Shown: in pieces, positions 1 through 10,255 of the stretch | How the letters are laid out: each line of letters starts with the position of its first letter | Numbering within the stretch: the stretch's first letter is position 1 | Assembly (NCBI GenBank): GCA_965153355.1 | Contig: OZ231127.1 | Coordinates: 10,292,001 to 10,356,000 of the forward strand | Direction of reading: 5' to 3' | Origin: Flaccisagitta enflata | Taxonomy: Eukaryota; Chaetognatha; Sagittoidea; Aphragmophora | Length of the DNA stretch: 64,000 nt | The notes under the pieces: model-generated | What the model was told of the DNA's origin: nothing | Seen by the model: only the letters and a program-made list of their open reading frames with translations | Databases searched by the model: none | Translations under genes and position numbers: made by a program

Positions 1-387
1 TTTCATTGAGCCGCGCAGTGTGACATTGAGACATCGTTGACATAGAGACTAAGAGAGAGATAGGGGAATGTTATGAAAGAACTAGATTTGTCTGATAATG
101 AGAAGGTGAAATCTATCATTTCCAAATTCTATAAAAAACGTCATCGACGCCATGAAACAAAAGAGCAATTTTTACTGACAATGTCGGTTTTGCATACAGA
201 CTGACCAAGAAAATATGACCTGTATAGTTTTGAGGGTCGTTTGTAGTTCTTGCAGTGGAGTGTGGCCCAGTTGCTTCTTCAACTCCATGGATCGCCGCAT
301 TTTTACTTGAAGAACCTTTGGAGATGAAGTGAAATAGGATATGAAATAGTAGGTTAGGCCTGAGGGTGACGGGGGTCAGATTTAATG
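1..387. other. No gene recognised
   Basis: Mixed-composition sequence at the window start. A 91-codon minus-strand frame here shows no recognisable motif. It does not contain the exon that should follow the TPD52-like exon at 1028-1239. Confidence 0.4.
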
Positions 388-764
388 GCATTAGATACTT
401 CTGTCATGCGGATTAATGTGGGTTCAATTAAGGCATTCGAAATGGAACATCATTTCCAAGCACTTTTCATGTTCCATTTACATACTAACAGCCAAGTCTC
501 ATTGGAAACTTGATTTGGACTTGATCTAGGCACTCCGTCATCAATGCTGTAGGTTTACTATGAAAGAAATTTCTCTCATAACTCCAGCAATCAATTTTAT
601 ACAACTACAGCATAGATGAAGGAGTGTCTAGATCAAGTGCAAATCGATTTTCCAAGAAGATTAGGCTCATAAAATGCAAAAGGAACAACAAAATTGCTTG
701 GAAATAATGTTTCATTTGAATGCCCAAATTGAGCCCACTCTAATGCGGATAGGGGGTCTAATGC
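388..764. repeat. Inverted-repeat (fold-back) element, about 377 bp
   Basis: The left part (GCATTAGA at 388, then GCGGATTAATGTGGG and CATTTCCAAGCA) reappears as reverse complement in the right part, down to TCTAATGC ending at 764. The two arms match imperfectly over about 170 bases each and meet near 575 with almost no spacer. No ORF is present. A palindromic MITE or fold-back transposon is the likeliest origin. Confidence 0.65.
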
Positions 765-1027
765 AGACATATAGTCATTGATTCAATTGCAGATGCATAC
801 ATGGGGTAACCAACGGATGGATGAATGGACGGACGGACATAAAAAAATCCTAAAGAAGAGATGGGCAAACGGACCTAAGAATAGATTAACATCAACGTTT
901 ACATCTCTAACGCACCTTCGCACACACACGCGCATATACACAAAAGCAAATTGGATTTACGTGCACATTTAAGTGATTAACATGCAAGTGATGCGCTGAA
1001 ACTGAGAGAGATGCACGCAATTTTCAC

Positions 1028-1239
1028 CTGTCTCAGCGTTTTTATCTCGTCTTCAATTTTGTCCAATTCTCTTTGACTCTCTCTTCTTTCGGCGTCAGTG
1101 AGTGGAAAAGGAGGAGGAGGAGGATGAGGATGAGCGGCTGGCCAGCTGGGATTCCGCCTGCCATTGTTCCTCCACGAGACGTCTCCTCCTCTTCCTCCTC
1201 CTCCACCTGAGCCGCCTCCGCCGTAATCGTAATAAGCAT
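1028..1239 (-). CDS. Internal exon of a TPD52 (tumor protein D52) family gene
   Basis: A 212-bp exon has an AG acceptor just above 1239 (TTTCTGAAG) and a CAG/GTGAAA donor at 1028/1027. It starts in the second base of a codon and ends in phase 0. The frame reads DAYYDYG, a Gly-rich run, a Pro/His stretch, then LTDAERRESQRELDKIEDE followed by IKTLRQ. That last segment is the hallmark N-terminal coiled-coil of TPD52 proteins, and ending at TLRQ fits the family pattern in which VLAAKE-type sequence follows. TPD52 proteins are small cytosolic coiled-coil adaptors in vesicle traffic (family knowledge). Neighbouring exons were not found; the downstream one would be at or beyond the left edge. The Gly- and Pro-rich lead is unusual and may be specific to this isoform or lineage. 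Confidence 0.6.
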
Positions 1240-1323
1240 CTTCAGAAAAACAAAGGATTAGGATTAAAACTTGGATATGGATCAATTTGGTACACGTCCC
1301 CGAGTTTTTAGCTAATGAATTGT

Positions 1324-1444
<121 letters not shown>

Positions 1445-1548
1445 TTGATGAATTTATCTCTTCTCTCTCATTTTTTTTGTGTGTGTGTCTCTCACTCACT
1501 CAATTACCTTGTCTGTCTATCTGTCTCTCTTTACCTCGCTCTTACTTT

Positions 1549-1557
1549 CTCTCTCTC

Positions 1558-1641
<84 letters not shown>
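1549..1641. repeat. (CT)n microsatellite
   Basis: Second long CT array, separated from the first by pyrimidine-rich sequence with GT and CTGT variants. Confidence 0.97.
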
Positions 1642-1646
<5 letters not shown>

Positions 1647-1659
1647 TCTTTAAAATTTG

Positions 1660-2800
1660 GGCATGGGACCTAGATGGATGGTGACCTATCGCAGAAATTC
1701 CCCACAGCAATGTAAATGCATTGTATGTATACAGCTGCTGTTGTTTATTCAATATTCACAACGTGTTATGCTCCTCGAGCTTACTACTTTGGCCATAAAA
1801 TACGCAATTTACCAAAAAAGACTTGAATTTTTGATAATGTAGCTCTTCAAATCTTTGGAGGAGTGCATGTATGTTTAGGAATGGTATCCATTATGACCCC
1901 CTGAATTGAAAAAGATGCCTCCGCGATATTTGAGCAAGGATTAAAAAGGTTTTGCCCACATGTTCACTCAAAGCTGGATCCCAAATTGAAGCGTTTTAAT
2001 CAACAACTTGTAAGGTTTCTCCTTCATCCTAGAGGTAGTTAATGATACCAGGACCTCAAGTCTTTTACTGATTTACCTTTTATTATTACTTGGGGCAATA
2101 ATGCAGAGGAAATATGGCAGTGGTGACTGAATTTGTTTTGCAGAACCCAAATTGAAGGTATCTTAACTAAAAATGGGCAAGTTTTGAGTGAGTTTCAGAA
2201 TGGAACTTTTTCAAAGATTGGTTAATATCTCTAAAACGGCTCATCATAGCCTTTTGGAACCAAGTTTTTTGAACTCCTCACACAAAAACACTTCCAAAAT
2301 ACTCAAGAGAGCAGCACTCCTTGACCGGTATTGTACCCTTATCCTTGTGCATGTAGATTGCGTTTTTTATGGCCTAAGTAGTATAAATCGCCAATCCAAA
2401 AAAAAATATGAGCGAACATTCTCTCACTGTCGTTCGTCCATTCCACTCCAATCCATTTAAAGTATGCACAAACTCTCTAACTCTTATGCTCTCGTCTGTT
2501 CACCCTGTGACATTTTGCCCTTGCTCATCGCCAAACTACATTCCATTGGAAGGGAATAAACGCTCGCGCTGTCGTTCGCTCGTTCATTTCCATCACCATT
2601 CATCAATCCAAGTTGGATATGAATGATATGAACTTTCGTCGTTACGGGCCTTATTCGTGTCATGCTTTTGAGCCTGTTTAGTCCTTTACCAAGCGTCTCT
2701 GTAGATCGCAGATCCGTAAATCCGTATATCTGTACTGCCCCTGCCCTACCGCAGTGACAATTTATAGGGTGTGTACATCCGGCCTAGTTCCTGTTTGACA
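1660..2800. other. Intergenic or intronic, nothing recognised
   Basis: AT-rich sequence with only short chance frames. No splice-framed coding segment or repeat was identified. Confidence 0.4.
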
Positions 2801-2870
2801 CGAAATGGCGTTACAGGATGTGACGTGACATGTAATGACGTGACAAAACGACATGAAGTGACTTTGTCGT
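2800..2870. repeat. ATGACGTGAC-like short degenerate repeats
   Basis: Imperfect repetition of TGACGTGACATG-type words. Reverse-complement relatives (GTCACGTCCTGTCACGCC) occur at 3440-3540 and again at 4085-4190, so the three blocks look like parts of one dispersed repeat in both orientations. Confidence 0.5.
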
Positions 2871-3104
2871 TGGTTAAGTTTAATATGAAGCTTGTCCATT
2901 ATCTTCCAGTTGATCTCTGCTTCTTTTTTTTTTTAGTTGAATTCAACTTAAAAGGAGAGATAATCATCAGAATCTAGATTCGGCGCGTGGCTCAGTCGCA
3001 GACTCGCACGCGGCATTCATCTGCGCCAAGAACATTCGGCGTCATCGTTGATCTGCGTCAATGACAATCTATTCTGACAATATTGATAAGGTGAGCACAC
3101 TGGC

Positions 3105-3432
3105 CCACGTGCTGGTGCTCCGATGGTGGGCGGATAGAGTTGAGATAGGCCTGGGATCTTGATAGGTGGTTATTTAGGGCCAGTGTGAGGGTGCAAGGTG
3201 GTGGTCATGGAAGGATAGAGTTCAGCTAGGCCAAGGAGCTTGATAAGTGGTTATTTAGGGCCAGTTTGAGGGTGCAAGGTAGTGGTTATGGATGGATAGA
3301 GTTGAGATAGGCCTAGGAGCTTGATAGGTGGTCATTTAGGGCCAGTGTGAGGGTGCAAGGTGGTGGTTATGGATGGATAGAGTTGAGATAGGCCTAGGAG
3401 CTTGATAGGTGGTCATTTAGGGCCAGTGTGCT
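3105..3432. repeat. 81-bp tandem repeat, about 4 copies
   Basis: The word GATAGAGTT recurs at 3133, 3214, 3295 and 3376, an exact 81-bp spacing. Units contain GATAGGCCTAGGAGCTTGAT and TTTAGGGCCAGTGTGAGGGT. Later units are almost identical to one another, suggesting recent expansion. Confidence 0.9.
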
Positions 3433-3434
3433 CA

Positions 3435-3545
3435 CGTGATATGTCAATCCATTTCATGTGACGTCACGTCCTGTCACGCCATTTCATCATGTCAAGTCAC
3501 TTTTTGTTACGTTATGTCACGCCAATATAGGTCATGTCGTCAGGT
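3435..3545. repeat. GTCACGTC/CATGTCA degenerate repeat block
   Basis: Contains GTCACGTCCTGTCACGCC followed by CATTTCATCATGTCAAGTCA. It is the inverted counterpart of the block at 2800-2870 and similar to 4085-4190. Confidence 0.45.
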
Positions 3546-3751
3546 ATCGAGATCCGGCAATCGAGATCCGGCAATCCGTGTAACGGCCCGGTAAAACAGG
3601 ATATCGGTAAATCCGAAATTCACCATGAAAACCCGATCATTCCTCTTCCTCTTCCTCCTCCTCTTCCTCCTCCTTTTTCTTCCTCTTCCATTCTTCTATC
3701 CTTTCAAGAGCCTTTGTTTCTTTTAGTCGATCCTATACCGCTTTTGGTGTG

Positions 3752-3844
<93 letters not shown>
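3752..3844. repeat. (CT)n microsatellite
   Basis: Pure CT run after a CTTCCT-rich pyrimidine tract (3640-3700). Confidence 0.97.
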
Positions 3845-3845
<1 letters not shown>

Positions 3846-3846
<1 letters not shown>

Positions 3847-4838
3847 TTAACAGTGTTTAGGCAAATGAATATCATGAGTAATAAAGGATCATCATGAATC
3901 AAATGCAATGAATATCAGTTTAGAAATATCTGTTCCTTCCTCCTCTATATAGATAACGTGTAACCTTACTTTGAATAACGTCAGGTTATTTAGGGATAAC
4001 GACCTTACCATAAAGTGACAGATTTTTACCATATAACGACCTCATAACGGCCGGCTACTGACAAACAGTAACGCAAATCTCTGGTCGTCATATAACATCC
4101 TCTAATGTCATGTTATGCCACGCCATTTCAGGTAATGTCGTCAAGTAACGTCATATCATCTTATGTCACGTCATGTCAAGTGACGTGTACGGGGTTGAGA
4201 GCACGCGACGTCTAATAAGTTCTAAATGATGCACGTGAGACTAGTACCATTTAAACTAGGACTGCAACGCGCAGGCGCAAAAGCGTGACGAATGCAAAAC
4301 TCAAATGACTTCTACGCTCGGGTGTGCCAATATACATGTCATGCATGAAGTCTTTTGATCATATGATCATCATCAAGGAGTGTGAGAACATTGATTTTAA
4401 GATGTTTGATTTTTTTTCAAGTTGTCAATTTTAAAAATGAAATGAGTAAATAAATCTTTAAATTGATAAATTAACAAATTAACAGGATGGTAAAAAAGTA
4501 AAAAAAATATTTTAGAAATATCCTCATTTAGCCCCTAATTTGTATAGTGCTGTGCTTCAAATTTTGCATCAGATTTTTTAATTAAAAGTTTAGTATTTAC
4601 TAAATTTGCAATTCTAAAAAAGTAAAAATAAATGAAATTTTTTTGAAAATAGGGCCAACTTGCTGAAAGTATATATGTTTTTGAAAGTGTTTTTTTTCCT
4701 TAAACAAGCCCAACTCAGGGAAAAAGTCGCGGTCGGTTGGGCAGGGGCAGTACGAAAGTACCACAAATTTGAATTACAGTACAACACAATTTCGCAATAA
4801 CATACCTTGCAATAAATATGACAATGTAATGCAGTCTA
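3846..4838. other. Intergenic, mostly AT-rich
   Basis: No coding segment seen. 4085-4190 holds more of the ATGTCACGTCA-type degenerate repeats; the rest is AT-rich unique-looking sequence. Confidence 0.4.
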
Positions 4839-5776
4839 ACCTTGGCGTCATAAAAAATGGCGGATTTTTAAAACCTATTTTACCAAACTTAATTTGAGAG
4901 AAACTAAGGAAAATTGGTGAACGTTAGAAAGCTCTTTGAAAGATCTTTCATTGTTGCTCAAATGGTTTAGAAGCTATATCAATTTGAAAAACACTTCTCT
5001 TTTTTTGACCTCACGGTGTATAAGCAACCATAACTTTTAAAAAATCTCTTGAAAACCATACTTAATCTTCTTCGGTTGAGATGAAAATTGATATGGTGGT
5101 ACAACATACCTTCCTCTAACAGCCCCTAAAATTTCATTCAAATTTGACAATTCTTACTATCATTTTTACCATGCAAAAGATTTCAATGTTGGTGCGCAAA
5201 ACTGTGGTTTGAAAAAATGAGTGTTTGGGTTTTATTGAATATTTGGTCCATGAAGATATGGTTGAAATAAGGAAAAATCTATTACAGTTTTAGAGCCTTT
5301 TCAAAGATCTATATTTTGGGCCCTCTTTCAAAGAAGTAAGCAGAGTATGAGTTCAAATGCAAGTTTTTTTGAAATTGCATCATTGTCTAAGAATTTTGAT
5401 GAGGCATAGTAAAGGAACATGCAAAAACCATAGAAAGAAATTTCCAATTCTCACAAAAATTGAACTGGTATCAGAAGACACACAATTTGGACATCACCTA
5501 AGATTTCAAGGCAATTGGACAAGAACTTCTACCATTTTGGTAACAATGAAATTATTAGCAATTTTCCTTTAATGATACACCGTCAGGGTGGAAAAAGAGT
5601 GGTTTTGTTTAAATCACTGTAACTTCTAAACCGTTTGAGCCACCACGTCCAGACACAACTAAAAAAAAAGATTTTTTAAAGAGCTTTCCAATCATCACCA
5701 ATTTTTCTTACTTTCACCTTAACTAAGTTGGTTTAAATTGGTTTTAAAAATCCGCCACTTTTTATGACGCCAAGGT
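4839..5776. mobile_element. Large TA-flanked palindromic (fold-back/MITE) element, 938 bp
   Basis: Both ends read ACCTTGGCGTCATAAAAA inward and each is flanked by TA (4837-4838 and 5777-5778). The homology continues inward for several hundred bases: GGCGGATTTTTAAAACC, AAAATTGGTGA and AAAGCTCTTT on the left each have a reverse-complement partner on the right, as does the CGGTGTAT segment near 5026 and 5580. The element is therefore almost entirely two arms with a short centre. It has no transposase ORF. TA flanks suggest Tc1/mariner-type mobilisation. Confidence 0.75.
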
Positions 5777-5838
5777 TATGCTAGTCTTGAAAAATCTAGT
5801 TCGAAAATGAAAGGATTGGAAGCATTTTCAAGCAACAG

Positions 5839-5839
<1 letters not shown>

Positions 5840-5932
<93 letters not shown>

Positions 5933-6160
5933 GTGTGTGCGTGTGAGAGTGTGTGTGTGTGTGGGTATAAGTGTGTGTGTGTGGGTGTAAGTGTGTGTGT
6001 GTGGGTGTAAGTGTGTGGGTGTAAGTGTGTGTGTGGGTGTAAATATGTGCGTGTGAGAGTGTGCGTTTGAGAGTGTGTGTGTGCGCGTGAGAGTGTGTGT
6101 CTGTGTGTGCGAATGTGTGTGTGCGTGTGCGAATGCGTGTGTATACATGTGTTTGTGTGC
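5840..6160. repeat. (GT)n microsatellite with degenerate tail
   Basis: Pure GT to about 5940, then GTGTGGGTGTAA-type and GTGAGAGTGTGC-type variants to about 6160. Confidence 0.95.
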
Positions 6161-6210
6161 TTTATTATCTATTTTGTTTTTTCAATAAGTGGCCAACAAT
6201 AAAAAATGCA

Positions 6211-6350
6211 TTTTTAGTCGCGGACACGCGACTCTACACCTTGCCGTGTCGGTCGGTAGGTAAGTCACATTTTTTACTTGCGAGCAGTTTTTTGCATTAC
6301 TGCTCCTGCCCAACTGTCCGCGACTAGATTTCCGTGTATCCGGCCTTGTT
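6211..6350 (+). mobile_element. 5'-hairpin dispersed element (family b), GTCGCG subtype
   Basis: Starts TTTTTAG, then a perfect hairpin GTCGCG-GACA-CGCGAC (6217-6232). It ends CCGGCCTTGTT at 6350. GTCCGCGAC at 6316-6324 is the exact complement of the 5' arm plus loop start. Short GTCGGTCGGTAGGT microsatellite inside. The flanks both read ATGCA, a possible 5-bp duplication not seen at other copies. About 140 bp, non-coding. Confidence 0.75.
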
Positions 6351-6401
6351 ATGCAAAACTTGGCCTTGTTTCATTGTTTTGTATTCGAGTCCACTTGCAA
6401 C

Positions 6402-6402
<1 letters not shown>

Positions 6403-6451
<49 letters not shown>

Positions 6452-6490
6452 GCGTCTGCGCGTGTGTGTGTGTGCGCGCGCGCGCGCGAG
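6403..6490. repeat. (GT)n/(CG)n microsatellite
   Basis: GT run grading into GCGCGCGCGCG at the right end. Confidence 0.95.
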
Positions 6491-6928
6491 TACATGCGTA
6501 AATGGAATGTCCCCTAACGAGTTTGGGCCATGAGAAAATTATCGACTCTTTGTTGCTCTTGCCCTATTGACGTTATCCCAGTGCCATCCTGCCTTGCCCT
6601 TCTTAATGAGAGCTCCGCATTCTTTCGCATGATTGGTGGGAGATATCTTCGTCTGAAACTGATACCCTCTGTGGCTTTCGAGTTTGATGCACCTTCGTGA
6701 ATCAACTATCCCCTATAGATTGGATGGAACCCCGTCGGAATTCAGTACATTCTCAGTAGCGTCATACCCCGACTTTCTTGACTACTTGATCCCGTCTCGT
6801 TGAGTCTTTGCTCAATACAAATTTCATCGCTTGGCCAGTTTTGTTTTGATTCTTTCTCTTCTCAAATGTCGCAATTTTACATCTCCTCTTTGCAGGGTTT
6901 AGACGTTTAGACAAACGGTGATTACGAG
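6491..6928 (+). other. Upstream region of the chitin-binding gene
   Basis: No core promoter could be assigned. CATCTCCTCTTTGCAG ending at 6895 is a good 3' splice site, so the 5' untranslated exon carrying the start codon may begin at 6896 with an upstream non-coding exon unseen. Confidence 0.35.
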
Positions 6929-9031
6929 ATGGCACGCCTATCCATGTTCCTGTTGGCAGCTCTCGCCATTGGCGTCAACGTGACTGCGTACGGCAGCTCT
7001 ACTGACGATGGTGGGCTTTATATCTCTTGAAGTGTAACTGTTTAGGTTAGTAATTGAAACTGGTCATCGTGCTTGTACATTTTCTAATTTGATTTTCCTT
7101 CACATTCAGCCGCGTCGATGATGATCAAACCCCAACAAACCGTCTCGACTTCGGGTACTCACGGCTGCATCGACTGCGTCATCGGCCCTTGCCATCAATG
7201 CCTCTGCCGTGAAGCTTTGAAGCGCTGCTCCACCGGCGTCGCCAACGTCCTCGACATCTTTAACAAGGCCAAGAATCAGTACCTCGTCTGTGAAGGCAGT
7301 CGCATCACTTGCCACCCTTGCCCCAAGGGACTCGTCTGGAATTGTCAAAAGCAGGTTGATAGAAGTGGCCTTTTGTATTGTTGCGCTATTAAGACGTGAA
7401 ATCTGCCAGGGGAAAAATTAAGCGCTTCACCCTACTTTTGCATCGTATTTTACGCTTTAAATTGATAAACAATTTTTATGGAAAATGGCAAGAATATGAA
7501 GATTTTTAGTGAAATTCGATTGACATTTTTTTCTATTTTCTCAGGTCGAAATTATAAGAAAGCCGAACCCGGAAGAATTTTGCATTTTCAAAAACATAGA
7601 TTTGTTTTTTCATTTTTTCATTTTCTATGCAAACTTTTAATTTCGACCAACCCCTTGTCAGTGAAAAAAAAGAAATTTGAAGAAATTTGCACAAGATCTT
7701 CAGTAATTTATGCTAAATCTGAGTCTTTTGTCAAACGGATGCAAAATTTGCTTTCAAATATCATGCATGTCTTATCTCAATCACCTTTAATCACTTGTTT
7801 TTAGATGCGTCCTCGCATCTCTATAAGAGGGTTTGTCCGTCCGTTGGTCCGTTACGCCTGTGCAAAAACCGCGTTTCCCAGCTGTTTTTGGCTACAGTGA
7901 GATCCTACACTGAAACAAATGATCAACCAACATGTTGAGTCTTTTCACCCGTCTGTTCGTCCATCTGTCTCTCCATACATATATCACATGATCAATACAC
8001 GCTGAGACACAGCCCGGACGCATCGTTATCCGGTCAAGCTTGTTATAATTTCACTCATGTATATTTTCTATTTTGACCCGTTTGATACCCTAAATGTTGG
8101 CTTTGTGGGCACGCTGTCTTAAGTAGAATTAATTGCTTTATCTTAGTTTTACTCAAGTCTTGTTACTTTTGCAGGTATGTGACGTCATCAGCGATTGCCC
8201 ACCGATTCCAGAAGAATGTTCGTGCGAGTGTGGTCTTTCCAAGAAAACGTCGCAATCTTACACCATGTCTACCTTCACGTCTACTTCGGTGTCTACCACC
8301 GCCAATACCGACACTTCGACCACTGTCTCCTACCATCCCATCAACGCCCCACTTCCGGCGCCTCGCTCTTCCAACACTGTCACCAAGTATGACTCCAACA
8401 CTGTCGCCGAGTGCTTCAAGATGTCCGGCGGCCACAAGATGAGCGTTCCTTGCGATCAAGTTGAGCAAATGCTGGCCAAAGCTTCCGTCAGCGTTTTGGC
8501 CGACAGCGACAAATCCTACCCCGGTTCTACTCGCAACTCTACCACTGTCAAGACGACCAGCCCTTGCAGCGGAGTCACGACAACCACCACTTCCGCCTGC
8601 CAAGGTGGCAGTTCCTGTCCCGATTTGAAGACTACCATCGCCGTCAGCCCTTGCAAGAGCGGCACGAAGGTTTGTTACCGATGGCAAATTAGATTTGCTA
8701 CTCATTTGTTTGGAGCATTTTTTTATATGGAAATCTCTATATGCTCAACCGTTCCTTCCGACAGATGGATACCGAGGTGCTTAACCTCGACCTTATGGCG
8801 TTCAAACGATGCCTGTGCGACGAGGCCATGAAGACCTGCTCTCGGCCGTCTCGCTCGATTTGCTATCCCAAGTACGAGGGCAAGTACCTCACTTGCCACC
8901 GCGATGGGAGGGTCACCGCTCACATGTGTCCACCAGGCACTTGGTGGAACGAAGATATGGAAGCTTGTTCCATGGTCAAGAAGTGTAGTCAAACCTTCCC
9001 GATGGTCTGTCTCAAATATAAATTTCAATGA
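6929..9031 (+). CDS. Secreted protein with two chitin-binding type-2-like modules and a Ser/Thr-rich linker
   Basis: Four exons join in phase: 6929-7010 (ends phase 1), 7110-7354, 8175-8669 and 8765-9031, giving 362 residues. Exon 1 is a signal peptide (MARLSMFLLAALAIGVNVTA). Exon 2 carries a Cys-rich module (CLCREALKRC ... YLVCEG ... CHPCPKGLVWNC) that continues into exon 3 (VCDVISDCPP). Exon 3 is otherwise a mucin-like Ser/Thr linker. Exon 4 carries a clearer peritrophin-A/CBM14 pattern (YEGKYLTCHRDG ... HMCPPGTWWNEDMEAC ... KKC). All junctions have GT/AG ends and the three internal ones preserve the frame. Family knowledge: such proteins bind chitin in cuticle, gut lining or mucus. The last exon could be extended by splicing past 9000, and CBM14 assignment of the first module is weaker because its Cys spacing is atypical. 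Intron 2 hosts a hairpin element. Confidence 0.8.
7798..8045 (+). mobile_element. 5'-hairpin element (family b), GATGCG subtype, in an intron
   Basis: Lies in intron 2 of the chitin-binding gene. Hairpin GATGCG-TCCT-CGCATC at 7804-7819, then TCTATAAGAGGGTTTGTCCG. Near the 3' end GGACGCATC (8016-8024) is the exact complement of GATGCGTCC. The stem sequence differs from the GTCGCG copies, but all three complementary segments changed together. The 3' end (TATCCGGTCAAGCTTGTT) is a diverged form of the family terminus. Confidence 0.7.
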
Positions 9032-9785
9032 ACGATTTCCGCGGTTGATTTTATCATGATGGATTAGTTTTTTTTTTTAGCCCTTAATTTTTAAACATCT
9101 TTTTATTGTTACTTTTGTTACTTTTATTTGCCATTAGATCTTTTGCGATCTCGACTTGAATTTCATTTTAGTTCTTTCTTATTGGGACTTACGATTGGGT
9201 ATTAGTTTCCGGGTCATGATGCATTGGATCACTAAGTTTTTTATTGCTATAGATGGCCAAAAGAGCTTACCCTCACAAACCGATAAACTGATTTTCAGTC
9301 GCGACTTTATACCCGGATTTGTCCGTCCGTTGGTCGGTCCCTTACTTTTCGGCGGTTTTGAGCTCATTACTCCAGTGACCTACTCTCACTTCCTCTGTCC
9401 ACCCATACGCGACTAGGGTAGCCGAGTATTCTGCTTTGTTTTTTTGCAAACGGAATCATTGGGAAAAAAATCGAAAAACGTTTTTCGATTTTTTGAGTCC
9501 AGGGTTAGGAATTAATGTTTTCCTTTTTCGCTTGCGCTAATTTGAAGAAGTTGAGGCAGAACTAGGCTCGCCCGTGGCTGGGGTTAAAATTAGTACAATG
9601 TGAAAGAGGGCACTTTTTTACACCTTTTGGAAAAAAGCAGGCCTCTGTGGGACCAATACTTTAGGCGCTATGAATTTTAGAATCTTTTTTTAATTCTTCA
9701 CATTTTCCGCATTTTTCTTAAAATCTATATTTTTCATCGATCTTAATTTTGGGCCCTAGGTAACAACAAAAATAAAATCAGCAGA
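9032..9785. other. Downstream of the chitin-binding gene; contains a degenerate family-b copy
   Basis: 9294-9440 holds TCAGTCGCGACTTTATACCC, GTCCGTCCGTTGGTCGGTCC, CTCTGTCCACCCATACGCGAC and TAGGGTAGCCG in the family-b order, but the 5' hairpin is collapsed. No coding sequence seen elsewhere and no clear AATAAA after the stop codon. Confidence 0.5.
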
Positions 9786-10250
9786 GGGCGGAGGGAGGGA
9801 GAGAGAGTGGGAGAGGGAGGCAGAGGGAGGGAGGGAGGGAAGGAGGGAGAGGGAGGGAGAAGGGATGGAGAGGAGGAGAAAGGATGGAGAGGGAGGGAGG
9901 AGGGAGAGGAAGGGAGGAGGAAGAGAGAAGAAGGGGAGGGAAAGGGAGGGAGGGGGAGGGATGGGGAGAGGGGTAGAGGGAGAGAGGGAAGGGGAGGGAA
10001 AGGGAAGGAGATAGAGAAGAAGGGAGGTAGAGAGAGAGGGAGAGGGAGGGAGAAGGAAGGAGGGAGGGGAGAGAGAGGTGGAGGGAAAGGGAATGAAAGG
10101 GAGAGGGGGATGGAGAGAGGGAGAGACGGGAGGGAAAGAGGGAGGGAGAGAGGGAGGGAGAGAGGAAGGGAAGGAGGGAAATGGGGAAGGGAAGGAGGGA
10201 GATGGGGAGTGAGTGAGGGAGGAAGGGAGAGAGGGAGGGAGAACACAGAG
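9786..10250. repeat. (GGGA)n-like purine minisatellite
   Basis: About 465 bases of irregular GGGAGGGAGA/GGAAGG words, purines on the plus strand almost throughout. Long frames on either strand are composition artefacts. Confidence 0.95.
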
Positions 10251-10255
10251 GCGCA

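Noticed and set aside
6206-6355. 5-bp ATGCA target-site duplication as a general feature of family b
   Set aside because: Seen at only one copy; other complete copies (34557, 24056, 58497) lack it, and the nested insertion at 54970 shows none.
8163-8705. 180-codon minus-strand frame opposite exon 3 of the chitin-binding gene
   Set aside because: The plus strand has a signal peptide, phased introns and Cys modules; the antisense frame is a shadow.
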